Notes: generated from the letters alone by a model not told the origin. Shown: positions 8,165 through 15,511, numbered from the stretch's first letter. The stretch: DNA of 16,701 nt from CAYSRM01 sp964543205 (GCA_964543205.1 CAZIXB010000025.1:1-16701), one strand, 5' to 3'. Numbers and translations: made by a program.

Positions 8165-8193
8165 TTGATCCCGGCTCGTCTGAGCATTATAAA
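8165..8193 (+). promoter_or_regulatory. sigma70-like promoter for the 43-aa small protein gene
   Basis: TTGATC (8165-8170), 17-nt spacer, TATAAA (8188-8193). The predicted start of transcription is near 8200, only about 5 nt before the ATG at 8205, so the mRNA would be almost leaderless. This agrees with the lack of a Shine-Dalgarno before that ORF. Confidence 0.45.
8186..8191 (-). promoter_or_regulatory. -10 box for the Deg protease operon
   Basis: A perfect TATAAT on the minus strand, 28 nt before the chosen ATG at 8158; the predicted transcript starts near 8179. The -35 at 17 nt spacing (AAATAC) is poor. It overlaps the -10 of a plus-strand promoter (8165-8193), so the two divergent transcripts would compete. 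Confidence 0.45.
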
Positions 8194-8204
8194 TATCAAG
8201 CATT

Positions 8205-8336
8205 ATGGGTATTTACGATAGAGAATACATGAGAAAAAAGCCGGATAGACATCCGAACAAGCGTCGGAGCAGGGTATCCCTTGTATCCCTTATCAAATTT
8301 CTTTTCTGGCGGCTTATGAGCAAATTCAAGCGCTAA
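8205..8336 (+). CDS. 43-aa basic small protein with GIYDREYMR N-terminus
   Basis: Short open frame, ATG at 8205 to TAA at 8336. It starts MGIYDREYMRKK, a tyrosine/charged N-terminal motif (GIYDR-[DE]-Y) that I recall at the very N-terminus of several unrelated bacterial proteins such as some rhomboid proteases, notably in PVC and myxobacterial genomes. The middle (residues 11-23) is strongly basic. Residues 24-37 (VSLVSLIKFLFWRL) are hydrophobic and the end is basic again (MSKFKR), suggesting a membrane-associated or amphipathic helix. A sigma70-like promoter lies immediately upstream; there is no Shine-Dalgarno. Its stop codon overlaps that of the convergent gene at 8333. Function unknown. 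Coding status rests on the N-terminal motif, the promoter and the snug fit between neighbours. Confidence 0.6.
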   Translation: MGIYDREYMRKKPDRHPNKRRSRVSLVSLIKFLFWRLMSKFKR

Positions 8337-8872
8337 AATGAAAAACTGACCCAGGCTCCATAATCCAGCTTGTCCAGTTCAAATTCATCCAGGTCATTGA
8401 AATTTTCAAAGTCGTAATATGTGCGAGCCTTTAAGTCTATTCCAAAGAAGGGAATGTTCAGGCCGAACAGCAATTGCCAATAAGGACCAACCCACTCGTC
8501 ATCGTCAGCAGCATGGTCATCTCTTTCAAGGTAGCTGTAAAGCATCCCGATGCCACCGCGCCAGATTCCGTCTTTGACTATTAGATTGACCTCGGGAGTA
8601 ATGATATAGTCAACTGTATCGTCACCTGTTACATCGGGGCAGTATGTAGCCGCAAGTTGCCATGCGGCTGCAGGCTCGTGATATTCGTAGGCAACTCCGT
8701 AGGCAACATCGCCGTCGCCAAATGGAATTTCAGGAAAATCCTCCTGTTCGGCGTAGTATCGTCCTCCAAGGGAAAGCTTGTTGACCCCTTTCGATGATTT
8801 TGCGTCTACGTCATAGAGAAGGCATGAATAAAAAACACTCAGCAGCACAACAAATCCAAGGTAATTTTTCAT
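8333..8872 (-). CDS. small secreted protein, probable outer-membrane beta-barrel
   Basis: 179 residues from the ATG at 8872, giving a signal peptide MKNYLGFVVLLSVFYSCLLY with likely cleavage after VDA (24). An extension to a TTG at 8935 is open but would bury the signal peptide. The mature part is acidic (runs such as DDTVDY, ERDDHAADDDEW) and shows alternating hydrophobic/polar beta-strands, for example LGGRYYAEQ, WRGGIGMLYSYLE, YWQLLFGLNIPFFGIDLKART. It ends YGAWVSFSF, with the C-terminal Phe and alternating aromatic pattern recognised by the BAM machinery. At this size it could be an 8-strand barrel. No named family recognised. The start has no Shine-Dalgarno but sits a few nt behind a possible -10 box. 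It is convergent with the 43-aa gene and divergent from ileS. Confidence 0.7.
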   Translation of the reverse strand: MKNYLGFVVLLSVFYSCLLYDVDAKSSKGVNKLSLGGRYYAEQEDFPEIPFGDGDVAYGVAYEYHEPAAAWQLAATYCPDVTGDDTVDYIITPEVNLIVKDGIWRGGIGMLYSYLERDDHAADDDEWVGPYWQLLFGLNIPFFGIDLKARTYYDFENFNDLDEFELDKLDYGAWVSFSF

Positions 8873-8882
8873 AATGCTTATA

Positions 8883-8910
8883 AGAATATCAGGGATGGCG
8901 GAGTTGGCAA
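8883..8910 (-). promoter_or_regulatory. possible promoter of the barrel-like protein gene
   Basis: On the minus strand TTGCCA (8910-8905), 16-nt spacer, TATTCT (8888-8883). The predicted start of transcription near 8876 would leave a leader of only about 4 nt before the ATG at 8872, consistent with no Shine-Dalgarno there. Weak match, position plausible. Confidence 0.3.
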
Positions 8911-8943
8911 GCAAAATGAACATTGGAGTCAACAAAGTTTTAT

Positions 8944-8972
8944 TTGATAGATTCTCCGTTATTAGCTATTTT
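8944..8972 (+). promoter_or_regulatory. sigma70-like promoter for ileS
   Basis: TTGATA (8944-8949), 17-nt spacer, TATTTT (8967-8972). Transcription would begin near 8979, giving a leader of about 52 nt to the ATG at 9031. No T-box or other riboswitch structure can fit or was seen in this leader. Confidence 0.45.
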
Positions 8973-9030
8973 CAGCATTTTACCAGTTGGCTCGAAATAT
9001 CGGGGCCTTTGCAGTGGAGAAGCAGAAAAG

Positions 9031-12000
9031 ATGTTTAAACCAGTGAATAACAAGCCTGACTTTCCTGAAATGGAAACCGGTATACTGTCTTTCTGGGACA
9101 GGGAACAGACATTTAGAAAAAGCCTGGAACAGCGGAAAGGTTCGGATGAGTATGTTTTTTACGACGGGCCTCCGTTTGCAACCGGATTGCCGCATTATGG
9201 ACATCTACTTGCAGGCACGATCAAAGACATAATTCCCCGTTACCAGACGATGCGAGGCCGCTATGTTGACAGGAGATTCGGATGGGATTGTCACGGCTTG
9301 CCGGTTGAATACGAAGTCGAACAGGATCTTCAGATAAGCGGCAAACGGCAGATTGAAGAACTAGGCATTGAGAAATTCAACGAGAAATGCCGGAGTATTG
9401 TTCTTCGCTACACAGGAGAGTGGCGGAAAATAGTCACCCGGATGGGCAGGTGGGTTGATTTTGACAACGATTACAAGACCATGGACTCGACCTACATGGA
9501 ATCGATATGGTGGGTTTTCAAGTCGCTCTACGACCGCGGCATGGTTTACAAGGGACACAAAATCCTCCCTTATTGTCCAAGATGTTCGACCCCTTTGTCC
9601 AACTTTGAAGCCAACCAGGGGTATGAGGATGTAAAGGATCCCGCTATAACAGTCAGGTTCAAAGTGAGCGGGAGAGACAACGAGTATATTCTGGCGTGGA
9701 CGACAACGCCATGGACGCTGCCCTCAAATATGGCGCTGGCAGTAGGAGAGGATATCACCTATGCCCGGATACATGAGAAAGACGCAGTTTACTATCTTGC
9801 CGAAGACAGGCTTGGAGATTATTACCGGGATGAATCACAGATAGAGAAGATCGAGAAACTCTCCGGCTCCGAACTTGAAGGGCTGCAATATGAACCACTT
9901 TTTCCATATTTTGCGGAAAAGAAGGCGGAAGGAGCCTTCAAGGTTTTTGCGGCTGATTTTGTTTCGACGGAGGAAGGAACCGGGATTGTTCATATAGCTC
10001 CGGGATTCGGAGAGGATGACTCAAACCTTGGGAGGCAGAAAGGAATCCCTGCTGTATGCCCTGTCGACGCCGAAGGCCGTTTTACCGGGCCTGTATCTGA
10101 TTATGTTGGACGCGAGGTCAAAGAGGCTGACTTGGATATAATCAAACAGCTCAAACTTGAGCGCAAACTCGTGCATAAGACAACCATCATTCACAGTTAT
10201 CCCCATTGTTGGCGGTGTGATACGGCCCTGATTTACCGTTCTGTTTCCACATGGTTTGTGAACGTTGAGCAGATCAAGGACAAGCTCCTGGAAGCGAACA
10301 AGGACACCAATTGGACGCCTCAACACATAAGGGACGGCAGGTTCGGCAACTGGCTTGAAGGCGCCAGGGATTGGGCAATATCCAGGAACAGGTTCTGGGG
10401 AACGCCCCTGCCTATATGGGAAAGCCAGGACGGAAAAGAGCACAGGGTTTTCGGGAGCATAGAAGAAGTTGAAAATGCTTCCGGCATCAAACTTGATGAT
10501 CTGCACAAGCATATCGTTGACAAGATAGTCATTAAAGAAAATGACGGACAAGAATTCCGGCGAGTGCCGCAGGTTCTTGATTGCTGGTTCGAGAGCGGCG
10601 CCATGCCTTACGCGCAGGCTCATTATCCTTTTGAAAATAAAGAGCGGTTCGAACAGAATTTTCCCGCCGACTTCATAGCCGAGGGGCTGGATCAGACCAG
10701 GGGCTGGTTTTATACGCTCATGGTTCTATCGACCGCTTTATTTGGAAAACCCGCCTTCAGGAATGTAGTAGTCAACGGGTTGATCCTTGCCGAGGACGGC
10801 CGCAAGATGAGCAAGCGGCTGAAAAATTATCCCGATCCCAAGTACATAATAGAAACTTATGGCGCCGATGCCCTGAGGTTATACATGATTTCCTCGCCGG
10901 TCGTCCGGGCTGAAGATCTGCGTTTTTCAGAAAGCGGGGTCAGGGAGGTTCTTCGCCACATGATCATTCCTCTCTGGAACGCTTACAGTTTTTTTGTAAC
11001 CTATGCCAATATTGATCAGTGGAACCCTGACAAGGCAACAGGTCTTGACAGGAAAACAAGCATACTGGACAGGTGGATACTCAGCTCGCTTCAGAGTCTT
11101 TCTGAAAAAGTTGCGAATGCCATGGACTCGTATGACCTGCAGAAAGCTGTGAGACCATTCCTGTCCTTCATAGATGATCTGACCAACTGGTACATACGAA
11201 GAAGCAGAAGGCGTTTCTGGAAATCTCAGGATGACGGGGATAAATCCGAGGCGTATGAAACCTTGTGGCACATTCTCCTTGAAGTATCCAGGATAGCGGC
11301 GCCGTTCATTCCGTTTATAAGTGAAAGCATCTACTTGAATCTTAAAGGCCGGGGCATGCCGGATTCAGTGCATCTTTGCGATTTTCCAGAGCCTGATGAA
11401 AGTCTGCGGGATTCCGAACTGGAGTCGCAAATGAGCCTGGTTATGCTGGTGGTAAAACTCGGGCGTCTTTTGCGTTCCGAGCACAATATCAAGGTGCGGC
11501 AGCCCCTGGCTCGCATGCATATTGTCTCTCGCAACGAAATTATCAGAAGGCAGGTAAACGAGCTCAAGGATATAGCTCTTAATGAATTGAACGTTAAGTC
11601 AGTTGAAGTTGAATCCGATGAGACAAGGCTCGTAAGGTTAAAGGCCAGGCCGAATTTCAAGATTCTGGGCCCCAAGTGGGGCCGAAGGGTAGGGAAAGTT
11701 GCCGGGGCAATAGAGCTACTCGGGGATCAGGACGCGGAACAGCTTGCTGACGGGAAGAGCCTTGAACTAGATATCGATGGAGAAAAAGTTGAGCTTCAGC
11801 CGGATGAAGCTTTGATTGAGCGTATCCCGAGGGAGGGCCTTATTGTCGCCTCGGAGGGAGAGGTAGCAGTTGCCCTTGAAACCAGTCAGACCGAAGAGCT
11901 TGTGAAAGAAGGACACGCAAGGGAAATTGTAAACCGGATACAAAATCTCAGAAAACAGAAAGACCTCGAAGTTTCACAGAGGATAAAGTATATGTACTGC

Positions 12001-12168
12001 GCCCCGCCGGAGATTGAGCAGGTAATGGAAAGTTTTGGCGATTATATTGCGGCAGAGACACTTACAGTTGGGATGGAGCCTCAGAACAAGGCTGCGGTAA
12101 CCGACGATTGGGAAAAAGTGGACATAAACGGTCACACATGCTGGCACATGCTCCAGCCGGCGAAGTAA
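9031..12168 (+). CDS. ileS: isoleucyl-tRNA synthetase, type 2
   Basis: 1045 residues; charges tRNA-Ile with isoleucine in the cytoplasm (class I synthetase). Motifs in order: PPFATGLPHYGH with the HIGH equivalent HYGH at 55-58; GWDCHGLP (84-91); CPRC (182-185); the CP1 editing pocket TTTPWTLPSN (224-233), which removes Val-tRNA; a second CxxC (393-396); GLDQTRGWFY before the active-site loop; KMSKR (592-596); then the anticodon-binding domain and a long C-terminal extension (DUF5915-like). HYGH, KMSKR and about 1045 residues mark the eukaryote-like type 2 enzyme, usually linked to intrinsic mupirocin tolerance. The ATG at 9031 is chosen because MFKPVNNKPDFPEMETGIL is the normal N-terminus and GGAGAAG lies upstream; the frame is open back to a TTG at 8923, but that stretch is not family-like. 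Its stop is 2 nt from the convergent deoB. Confidence 0.97.
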   Translation: MFKPVNNKPDFPEMETGILSFWDREQTFRKSLEQRKGSDEYVFYDGPPFATGLPHYGHLLAGTIKDIIPRYQTMRGRYVDRRFGWDCHGLPVEYEVEQDLQISGKRQIEELGIEKFNEKCRSIVLRYTGEWRKIVTRMGRWVDFDNDYKTMDSTYMESIWWVFKSLYDRGMVYKGHKILPYCPRCSTPLSNFEANQGYEDVKDPAITVRFKVSGRDNEYILAWTTTPWTLPSNMALAVGEDITYARIHEKDAVYYLAEDRLGDYYRDESQIEKIEKLSGSELEGLQYEPLFPYFAEKKAEGAFKVFAADFVSTEEGTGIVHIAPGFGEDDSNLGRQKGIPAVCPVDAEGRFTGPVSDYVGREVKEADLDIIKQLKLERKLVHKTTIIHSYPHCWRCDTALIYRSVSTWFVNVEQIKDKLLEANKDTNWTPQHIRDGRFGNWLEGARDWAISRNRFWGTPLPIWESQDGKEHRVFGSIEEVENASGIKLDDLHKHIVDKIVIKENDGQEFRRVPQVLDCWFESGAMPYAQAHYPFENKERFEQNFPADFIAEGLDQTRGWFYTLMVLSTALFGKPAFRNVVVNGLILAEDGRKMSKRLKNYPDPKYIIETYGADALRLYMISSPVVRAEDLRFSESGVREVLRHMIIPLWNAYSFFVTYANIDQWNPDKATGLDRKTSILDRWILSSLQSLSEKVANAMDSYDLQKAVRPFLSFIDDLTNWYIRRSRRRFWKSQDDGDKSEAYETLWHILLEVSRIAAPFIPFISESIYLNLKGRGMPDSVHLCDFPEPDESLRDSELESQMSLVMLVVKLGRLLRSEHNIKVRQPLARMHIVSRNEIIRRQVNELKDIALNELNVKSVEVESDETRLVRLKARPNFKILGPKWGRRVGKVAGAIELLGDQDAEQLADGKSLELDIDGEKVELQPDEALIERIPREGLIVASEGEVAVALETSQTEELVKEGHAREIVNRIQNLRKQKDLEVSQRIKYMYCAPPEIEQVMESFGDYIAAETLTVGMEPQNKAAVTDDWEKVDINGHTCWHMLQPAK

Positions 12169-12170
12169 GA

Positions 12171-13352
12171 TCAGAAAAAACTTTTTCCTCTCTCCATTGG
12201 CGGCGTCCCGAACAGGGTGGCAAGCGTCTGGGCAATATCGTAAAATCCTTTTCGTATCCCGAGTTTTTCAGGCGCGCGGTTTCTGCAGTAACAGAGCATG
12301 GGGGTGTATTCACGGGTATGGTCTGTGCCCCTGAAAGTAGGGTCATTGCCGTGATCTGCTGTGATAAACATGATATCGTTATCATCGATGAGAAGACTGA
12401 AAGCGCGCAGAAAAGCGTCCGCTTTTTCCAGCTCGCTCCCATAGCCCTTGGGGTCGCGCCTGTGACCGTACAGCATGTCGAAATCAACAAGGTTGGCGAA
12501 AACAAAAGTTGGAGTGGCGCAGGCGCTTGACGCAAGTTCTTCAAGGGCTGACATTGCCCCGGAATTGTTTTCAACATGGATAGCTTTTGATATTCCCTGT
12601 CCCGCAAAAATGTCGTCAAGTTTTCCAACTGTCACCGTGCTTATACCTGATGCGCTCAATCTATCCAGGATAGTTTCGCCGGTTGGCGGCATTGAAAAGT
12701 CTTTTCGCTCGTCGGTTCGGTTGTAGTTGCCGGGCCCGCCGACAAATGGCCGGGCAATTACTCGCCCGACGTTGTATTTGTTGCAAAGTTCTCTTGCCAT
12801 GCTGCAGATGTCGTAGAGCTGTTCCAGGGGTATAATTTCTTTATGTGCGGCAACCTGGAACACTGAATCTGCGCTGGTATAAACTATGGGGTTGCCGGTG
12901 CGTATATGTTCCTGGCCCAGTTCTTCAATAATTTCAGTTCCGCTTGCGGCCTTGTTTCCCAGGATCTTCAGTCCTGTTCTGGACTCGAACCGGTCTACCA
13001 GTTTACGGGGAAACGCAGGCGGTCCTTTGGGAAAGACAGTAAATCCCTTTTCCAGGAATAATCCCGCCATTTCCCAATGACCGGTAGTGGTGTCTTTGCC
13101 GCATGACATCTCCTGCATGGCTCCATATGATCCAACAGGCGAATACGCGGGCCTTACACCCTGGATCGGCAGACCGCCGGGAATCAGGGCGGGAATATTT
13201 CCAAGCCCGATCGACGCCATAAACGGCAGATGCAGACCCTTGCAGGCAGAGGCAGTGTGGGGTATTGTGCTTGCGCCTGCGTCGCCATATTTTTCAGCGT
13301 CTGGAGCAGCTCCGATGCCTGCCGAATCCAGGACTATGAGATAAGCTTTCAT
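12171..13352 (-). CDS. deoB: phosphopentomutase
   Basis: 393 residues; interconverts ribose-1-phosphate (or deoxyribose-1-phosphate) and the 5-phosphate in nucleoside salvage, in the cytoplasm with two Mn2+. Alkaline-phosphatase-superfamily motifs are all present: LDSAGIGAAPDA with metal ligand Asp9; GKDTTTGHWE (85-94), which carries the phosphorylated Thr (Thr88 by family analogy); YTSADSVFQVAAH; NLVDFDMLYGH (to 297); ITADHGNDP (Asp333, His334); and GTDHTREYTP (His345). Length is normal for DeoB. The ATG at 13352 is used rather than a TTG at 13361; neither has a clear Shine-Dalgarno. It lies 86 nt downstream of the chaperone gene on the same strand and may be read with it. No purine nucleoside phosphorylase or deoC is adjacent. 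Confidence 0.97.
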   Translation of the reverse strand: MKAYLIVLDSAGIGAAPDAEKYGDAGASTIPHTASACKGLHLPFMASIGLGNIPALIPGGLPIQGVRPAYSPVGSYGAMQEMSCGKDTTTGHWEMAGLFLEKGFTVFPKGPPAFPRKLVDRFESRTGLKILGNKAASGTEIIEELGQEHIRTGNPIVYTSADSVFQVAAHKEIIPLEQLYDICSMARELCNKYNVGRVIARPFVGGPGNYNRTDERKDFSMPPTGETILDRLSASGISTVTVGKLDDIFAGQGISKAIHVENNSGAMSALEELASSACATPTFVFANLVDFDMLYGHRRDPKGYGSELEKADAFLRAFSLLIDDNDIMFITADHGNDPTFRGTDHTREYTPMLCYCRNRAPEKLGIRKGFYDIAQTLATLFGTPPMERGKSFF

Positions 13353-13438
13353 CAAAGCCAAGGATAAGCGAAATTTGCTGCCTTGGCAAGATCAAGGTTC
13401 TGACGGGTTATCTGTGGGTTAAGGTCTCTTGAGATGTC

Positions 13439-15109
13439 TCAGGCCCGGGGATTTGCAGGCGCTGCTGAAGCTTCCTGCTCTTGCTCCTCATCTTCTATCG
13501 GGGGCAACAATATTTCTATATCCGTTTTGCCCATTATGTAGTCTTTCCAGTCCTGCATGACGCCTTCAGCCCTGTACCTTGAAACCATATTCCGGATCTC
13601 TGTCCTGGCATTTTCCATGGCCTGGACATTGCCGGGTTCGCGGCTGCTCACGTATGCCAGCAGCGCTCCTTCCGGGACGCGTATGGGATTGGAAAGCGCT
13701 CCTGCATTGAGGGTGAGTGTATTCTCCAGGACCGACCGGAAATAGTCGTAGTCCGGGGTTTTCTCGCTGTAGGCTGAAAACGTCAGCGTAGTTGTAATAT
13801 TTCCGCCCATCTCGGCAATAACGCTTTCGAAATCCTTGTTCTCTTCAATCAAATCAGCGGTTTTTTCTTTTATCTCGTTGATGCTTTCCCAGAAAGCTTC
13901 CTGTTGTTTCCTTTTTGCTGCGACCTCTCGCACCTCGTCGAAAATCTCTTCTAGATCAGGCACACTCTCCGGCTGTCTTGTATTGGCGGAAAGAACATAG
14001 ACTGCATCTTTGCCGCTGACCGGATCGCTGAAACTTCGCATTGGAATTTCAGGCTCAAGAGCAAAAGCCACCGCGGTAAATTCAGGATTGTTGGTTATTG
14101 CCGCCGGGTTTGAACCGGCGCCGAACAGCTCTGTCGTGGACACTGAGACAGCTTCGGCTTCCGCAAGCTTTGTAAAAGACGGAACTTCGTCGGACGGGTT
14201 AGAAGGGGTAAGCCGGGAAACAAACTCATCAGCTTTTCTATAGGCCAGGTAGGCGGCTTCCTCTTTTCTAAGAATCTCGCGTATATCATCCTTGACCTCT
14301 TCAAAAGGAATTTCAGTTTCCTCGCCTGCCGCATTTGTCTTGGTATAAAGTTCGGGGTTGTCTGTATAGTACGTTTCAAGATCGACATCCAATACCTCCG
14401 CCTGATCGAGCATAGCGGAGTAGGGGAACGAGACGTATTTAACGCTCACCTTTTCCGGGCTCTTGAAAAATTCTTTGTTTTGGTTATAGAATTCTTCAAC
14501 TTCCTTTTCGGACAAATCGATGTCATCTTTCAATTTATCAGCTTCAAATAGAGCGCATTTGACTGTTCGCTCGTCAGTGAAATTGCGCAACTTGCGGTCA
14601 GCTTCCACGGGAGAAATCCAAACGGATGTCTGAAACAGGTCGCTGAGTTTAGCAAGCGTGATCTGTTCCTGCAGGTAATCTTCGTAGAGTCTGACAGGAA
14701 TATTCCGCTGACGCGCCAATTGCTCGAATTTCCTCTGACTGAACTCGCCGTTTTCCTGAAAATTGGGATCACGCCGTTTGAATGTTTCCATTTCACGGGC
14801 AGATGTTTGCAATCCCATTTCTTCTGCAACCTGCAGAGCCGCAAGCCGTTTCCAGGTTTCTTCCCGAACCAGTCTCTGCATTTCAGGGCCGAGTTGCCGG
14901 GGCTGTCTCAGTTCCATGGTAAAAAGGATGGCGCGATTGAATTCATCCATGCTTACATCATGTCCGTTCATTCGACCTGCCAGCCGCTCGGTCTTCTGGC
15001 TGCCGCCTCCCATCGAATAGGCGCCTATGAAAGCAATGCAAACAATAATGGCGAAAGCTCCCCACAAAATACGATTTTTTATCATCTTATTAAATTTAGT
15101 TATAAACAT
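13439..15109 (-). CDS. PpiD/SurA-like membrane-anchored periplasmic chaperone lacking a recognisable parvulin domain
   Basis: 556 residues: short basic N-terminus, one membrane helix (about 14-32), then a SurA-N/PpiD-type chaperone domain (about 42-180: GRMNGHDVSMDEFNRAI, later RRDPNFQENGEFSQRKFEQL and the RLYEDYLQEQITLAKLSDLF helix). The EVEEFYNQNKEFFKSPEKVSVKYVSF stretch follows (about 203-228). In PpiD a parvulin isomerase domain comes next; here there is instead a second similar module (LETYYTDNPELYTKT, then EVKDDIREILRKEEAAYLAYRKADEF), and I see no parvulin signature. The C-terminus is acidic and Ala/Pro-rich (about 535-556). It probably holds unfolded exported proteins at the periplasmic face of the inner membrane; foldase activity is doubtful. 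The ATG at 15109 has AAAGGAAAG and AGG upstream. deoB follows after 86 nt. Confidence 0.8.
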   Translation of the reverse strand: MFITKFNKMIKNRILWGAFAIIVCIAFIGAYSMGGGSQKTERLAGRMNGHDVSMDEFNRAILFTMELRQPRQLGPEMQRLVREETWKRLAALQVAEEMGLQTSAREMETFKRRDPNFQENGEFSQRKFEQLARQRNIPVRLYEDYLQEQITLAKLSDLFQTSVWISPVEADRKLRNFTDERTVKCALFEADKLKDDIDLSEKEVEEFYNQNKEFFKSPEKVSVKYVSFPYSAMLDQAEVLDVDLETYYTDNPELYTKTNAAGEETEIPFEEVKDDIREILRKEEAAYLAYRKADEFVSRLTPSNPSDEVPSFTKLAEAEAVSVSTTELFGAGSNPAAITNNPEFTAVAFALEPEIPMRSFSDPVSGKDAVYVLSANTRQPESVPDLEEIFDEVREVAAKRKQQEAFWESINEIKEKTADLIEENKDFESVIAEMGGNITTTLTFSAYSEKTPDYDYFRSVLENTLTLNAGALSNPIRVPEGALLAYVSSREPGNVQAMENARTEIRNMVSRYRAEGVMQDWKDYIMGKTDIEILLPPIEDEEQEQEASAAPANPRA

Positions 15110-15133
15110 GACCTGTCTTTCCTTTCAGAGTGT

Positions 15134-15314
15134 TAGCCTGACTTATTCATGAACAATCTACTGCGAGCACACATATCACGACATCTCAATGACTTGTTTT
15201 GAAAGCCGACCTCGGAGTGTTATAACACGCCTTCGCCCGGCATCCTGCAACAATCCCTTGATCTGCCGCAACCTATGCACTCTCCCAACGAAGATTCATG
15301 ACTAAGTCAGGCTA
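15134..15314. repeat. 181-bp element bounded by 20-bp inverted repeats (candidate MITE/fold-back element)
   Basis: TAGCCTGACTTATTCATGAA (15134-15153) and its inverted copy TTCATGACTAAGTCAGGCTA (15295-15314) match at 19 of 20 positions. A perfect 12-bp palindrome GTGTTATAACAC (15217-15228) lies within about 1.5 bp of the midpoint, and the two arms between it and the ends show further weak mutual complementarity. The unit therefore looks like one large imperfect palindrome. There is no room for a transposase. The outer TA at both ends could be a TA target duplication or part of the repeat. Only this copy occurs in the window. Confidence 0.65.
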
Positions 15315-15334
15315 GCCTTGCAAATGAATCATCT

Positions 15335-15412
15335 AAAAAAACGCTGCATTCCGTTGTTTTAACCCGTATTTCCCGCGAAAATCACGAGAGATTCGGATTA
15401 ACCGGAATGCAG
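15335..15412 (-). terminator. long hairpin plus U7: intrinsic terminator of the fecR transcript
   Basis: Read on the minus strand, CTGCATTCCG (15412-15403) pairs perfectly with CGGAATGCAG (15353-15344), followed by CG and seven T (15341-15335). Inside, TTAATCCGAAT can pair with ATACGGGTTAA, and UCUCGUGA with UCGCGGGA around a UUU loop, using G-U wobbles that only work on the minus-strand RNA. It lies about 100 nt downstream of the FecR-domain gene and probably ends its transcript. Confidence 0.75.
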
Positions 15413-15511
15413 TTGCTATTCCTCTTATCCAATCTGACCATATGATGCCAGCGCTCACATCTTGCAGACAGCTTATGCTCCAAAAACGCCTGAGATGTAT
15501 TTATATGCGCG

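Larger units (their letters stand above)
15110..15511. other. 402-nt non-coding region
   Basis: No convincing coding frame on either strand. From right to left on the transcribed (minus) strand: about 100 nt with nothing recognised (15413-15511), a long hairpin with U-run (15412-15335), then the 181-bp inverted-repeat element (15314-15134), whose left end is about 24 nt from the chaperone start codon. The chaperone promoter must lie in or beyond that element, but I could not place it. Confidence 0.6.

Noticed and set aside
8159..8203. 15-residue extension of the active Deg protease to an ATG at 8203
   Set aside because: It lies upstream of the perfect TATAAT box, lacks a ribosome binding site and would put 15 polar residues in front of the signal peptide.
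8923..9030. 36-codon N-terminal extension of ileS
   Set aside because: It would use a TTG, it overlaps the likely promoter, and its residues do not resemble any IleRS N-terminus. The ATG at 9031 fits the family.
8979..9030. T-box or other riboswitch in the ileS leader
   Set aside because: The leader is only about 52 nt with no specifier or antiterminator-like structure.
10021..10623. 200-codon minus-strand ORF inside ileS
   Set aside because: It is a shadow of the ileS frame; it has no family features, and the plus strand carries conserved synthetase motifs throughout.
15134..15314. Integron attC site or complete insertion sequence
   Set aside because: It lacks the attC core-site consensus, and 181 bp is too short for a transposase gene.
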